Origin: CAZIPN01 sp964541225
GTDB taxonomy: Bacteria > Actinomycetota > Coriobacteriia > Anaerosomatales > JAAXUF01
Assembly: GCA_964541225.1 (NCBI GenBank)
Contig: CAZIPN010000019.1
Location: 1-42,140 of the forward strand
Length of the DNA stretch: 42,140 bases
Reading direction: 5' to 3'
Positions 40,557 to 42,140 of the stretch are shown piece after piece; within the stretch, counting starts at the first letter, position 1; every line of letters begins with the position of its first letter. The notes beneath the pieces were generated by a model. It made no database searches. It saw only the letters and a list, made by a program, of their open reading frames with translations, and was not told where the DNA came from. The position numbers and the translations under genes are program-made.

Positions 40557-41117
40557 ATGCAGGTCAAAGTAACCGGTCGTCACATGACCCCCACCGAGTC
40601 CACACGGGCCTACGCTGAGGACAAGTTCGGCAGGATCGGCAAGATATATGATGCCGAGTCAATCATCGCGGAAGTGGTACTGGAAGCGCAGAAGAACCGA
40701 TCGAACCCCGATCGTTTCGTCGCGGAGGTCACGGTCCGGCTGAAGGGCCACGTAGTGCGTGCCGAGGAGGCAGCGGCCGACATCCACGCCGCGATCGATC
40801 TGGCCTCTTCGAAGGCTGAGACACAGATGCGCAAGTTCAAGAGCCGAGTGATCGACCGGCGAAACGGCAAGCATGGCTCGACCGTCGTCAAGACCGCACC
40901 CGGAGATGGACAACTGCCCATGCCGGAAGCAGAAGAGCCAGCGGTCACGCGCACGAAAGTTGTGCGGACGACTCCGATGACGGAAGAAGAGGCGATCTTG
41001 CAGATGGAGCTTCTCGGCCACGATTTCTTCGTCTACCGCTCCGCAGAGACGGATGCGATTAGTGTCTTGTATCGTCGGACTGGGGGAGACTTCGGGGTGA
41101 TTCAGCCCAGCTCATAG
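40557..41117 (+). CDS. hpf: Long-form ribosome hibernation promoting factor (RaiA/HPF)
   Basis: HPF binds the 30S decoding site and, in the long form, dimerises ribosomes to 100S particles in stationary phase. The 186-residue protein has the N-terminal S30AE domain (about 1-100, with KVTGRHMTPTESTRAYAEDK) and the C-terminal dimerisation domain (about 130-182, with KPM-like TEEEAILQMELLGHDFFVYR and DFGVIQP). GGGAGG precedes the ATG. In many relatives raiA lies beside comFC and the raiA-motif RNA; here an ABC transporter separates them. Confidence 0.95.
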   Translation: MQVKVTGRHMTPTESTRAYAEDKFGRIGKIYDAESIIAEVVLEAQKNRSNPDRFVAEVTVRLKGHVVRAEEAAADIHAAIDLASSKAETQMRKFKSRVIDRRNGKHGSTVVKTAPGDGQLPMPEAEEPAVTRTKVVRTTPMTEEEAILQMELLGHDFFVYRSAETDAISVLYRRTGGDFGVIQPSS

Positions 41118-41185
41118 CTTGTGTCCCTCGGCGAATCAGCGCCTTGCGCGGGCGCTAGCCACAACGCTGAGACAGCTTGCAGTCA

Positions 41186-41215
41186 TTGACACTCTCGTTT
41201 GCCAGCACCTAGAGT
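41186..41215 (+). promoter_or_regulatory. Promoter 1 of the unknown gene at 41299
   Basis: A perfect -35 TTGACA (41186-41191) and TAGAGT (41210-41215) are separated by 18 bases. It is the best sigma-A match in the window. Confidence 0.7.
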
Positions 41216-41234
41216 ACGCATGAGCAGCTTCCCA

Positions 41235-41262
41235 TTGGTAACTGGGGAACACTTGGTAGAGT
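41235..41262 (+). promoter_or_regulatory. Possible second promoter with the same -10 hexamer
   Basis: TTGGTA (41235-41240), a 16-base spacer and a second TAGAGT (41257-41262) follow promoter 1. The imperfect inverted repeat TTCCCA/TGGGGAA (41229-41249) overlaps its -35 and could be an operator. Confidence 0.4.
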
Positions 41263-41298
41263 GAGGCCAGTAGCATAGTCGTAGCAGGGAGCTCCCAA

Positions 41299-41985
41299 GT
41301 GGATCAGAGCGCTTCCCACGTCAAGGTTGAAGATATCGAGGCGGCCCTTGCCGATGTCGGCGAAATCAAAGCCGCACGCGTCGTTGCCTCCAACGATGGG
41401 GTCATCCAAGAGGTTCACGTCTTGGCATTGCCGACCAAGCAGCCCAAACAGCTGGTCCGAGATATCGAGTCCACGCTGATGGCGCAGTTCGGCATTCCGA
41501 TCGATCACAAGAAGATATCGATCGCTTTGCTCGGCAGGGATTCGATCAAGCCAGAATCCAGTGCGCCCGTGGAGACCGAAGCTGGGCGCACCACCGTCGT
41601 GCGTCCACGCATTCTCTCGATCAATGCCACCGTGACCGGAGTGCAGGCCTCGGCGTCTGTAGAGCTAGAGATCGGGGGCAACGAGTTTGTCGGCCATTCC
41701 AGTGGCCCTGCGAGCCAGACCGGTCGGCTTCGCCTGGTGGCCCTCGCGACGCTGGATGCGGTGAGTCAGTACTCCGACACTGCTGTGTCGTTCGCTCTTG
41801 AAGATGTGGCGATTCTGAAACTCGGCCGCGAGAAGGTCGCGGTTTCTTGTATTGCGCTCGTCAGCAGCCTCGGAGAGCAGACGTTCTCCGGTTCGGCGAT
41901 GGTGAGGCAGAACGACAACGACTCGGTTGTGCGCGCCACCCTCGACGCGATCAACCGCCGAATGGGCTTCCTTACAACCGCATAA
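41299..41985 (+). CDS. Conserved protein of unknown function
   Basis: The 228-residue protein has no signal peptide or membrane helix and is not assigned to a named function. Its first 75 residues carry a charged pattern (GVIQEVHVLALPTKQPKQLVRDIESTL is split here as VIQEVHVLALPTKQP and KQLVRDIEST), followed by FGIPIDHKKISIALL, which I associate loosely with uncharacterised proteins of other Gram-positive bacteria. A second domain (about 105-225) is alpha/beta with repeated ALATLDAVSQY- and RATLDAINRRMGF-like helices. The start is a GTG with GGGAG 8 bases upstream. Two promoters precede it. Confidence 0.7.
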   Translation: MDQSASHVKVEDIEAALADVGEIKAARVVASNDGVIQEVHVLALPTKQPKQLVRDIESTLMAQFGIPIDHKKISIALLGRDSIKPESSAPVETEAGRTTVVRPRILSINATVTGVQASASVELEIGGNEFVGHSSGPASQTGRLRLVALATLDAVSQYSDTAVSFALEDVAILKLGREKVAVSCIALVSSLGEQTFSGSAMVRQNDNDSVVRATLDAINRRMGFLTTA

Positions 41986-42090
41986 TGGCAGTCCAAGTAT
42001 GGACCGGCGCCGTGAACCGCAACCCGACGAACACTGTCAGCAATGAACCGAGCGGAGCGGACAGAGTTCTTCCATCACTAGCGGGATGGG

Positions 42091-42125
42091 AGAAGACCAT
42101 TGCAGGTTTGTTAAGGGGGTCTTCT
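42091..42125 (+). promoter_or_regulatory. Hairpin overlapping the ribosome binding site of the next gene
   Basis: AGAAGACC (42091-42098) pairs perfectly with GGTCTTCT (42118-42125). The 3' arm includes the end of the AAGGGGG Shine-Dalgarno (42113-42119) and lies just before the ATG at 42130. Pairing could limit ribosome access. Confidence 0.45.
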
Positions 42126-42129
42126 TACC

Positions 42130-42140
42130 ATGAAGCGCAT
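42130..42140 (+). CDS. Start of the next gene (partial)
   Basis: ATG at 42130 begins Met-Lys-Arg before the window ends. AAGGGGG sits about 10 bases upstream, so a real start is likely. A basic N-terminus would fit a secreted protein, but nothing can be said of its function. Confidence 0.45.

Noticed and set aside
1..42140. CRISPR arrays, insertion sequences, phage genes, replication origin
   Set aside because: No regular repeat-spacer pattern, transposase, integrase or DnaA-box cluster was seen on either strand.

Overview
The window is GC-rich chromosomal DNA with short intergenic gaps, frequent GTG starts and only a few overlapping reading frames. It carries core housekeeping genes with no mobile element, CRISPR array or rRNA. 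The gene set and order (DUF1385 next to prfA-prmC-tsaC, flavin-dependent thymidylate synthase, rpiB-glyA-comEB-wecA/tagO-type transferase leading straight into the F-type ATP synthase operon, a two-domain long HPF, comF) suggest a Gram-positive bacterium, most likely Actinomycetota, possibly a Coriobacteriia-like anaerobe. That placement is inferred from gene content; no rRNA is present to confirm it.

Region 1 (1-8573): the acidic C-terminal tail of an upstream gene, thyX, a DUF1385 membrane protein, then translation and nucleotide genes (prfA, prmC, tsaC, rpiB, glyA, comEB) and a polyprenyl-phosphate GlcNAc-1-phosphate transferase of the TagO/WecA type. Region 2 (8637-15772): a complete atp operon, atpI-like-B-E-F-H-A-G-D-C, with a good promoter, a hairpin-rich leader and a strong terminator. 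Region 3 (15862-17617): murA, possibly leaderless, and fabZ.

Region 4 (17714-30723) is a cell-envelope polysaccharide locus: a UDP-HexNAc-type 6-dehydrogenase, a hexapeptide acyltransferase, a LytR-CpsA-Psr ligase, two GT4 and one GT2 glycosyltransferases, a flippase, a DUF4330 protein, an O-antigen ligase/polymerase family protein, a DUF354 protein and UDP-glucose 6-dehydrogenase. Two different nucleotide-sugar dehydrogenases suggest an acidic, uronic-acid-containing wall polymer. The TagO-type enzyme of region 1 is a candidate initiator.

Region 5 (30885-35269) is a methyl-cycle and methionine-salvage operon: purine nucleoside phosphorylase, S-adenosylhomocysteinase, an MtnA with an unusual internal insertion, and an AEC-family transporter. 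Region 6 (35331-41117) runs comF, a 365-base gene-free stretch with a probable structured RNA, two solute-binding lipoproteins, an amino-acid ABC permease with an unusual exported N-terminal domain, its ATPase, and long-form hpf (raiA). The raiA-motif RNA family is known to lie typically between comFC and raiA, so the RNA-like stretch here is the standout feature: it sits after comF, but an ABC transporter separates it from raiA. The window ends with a conserved protein of unknown function behind two tandem promoters, and a hairpin over the start of the next gene.
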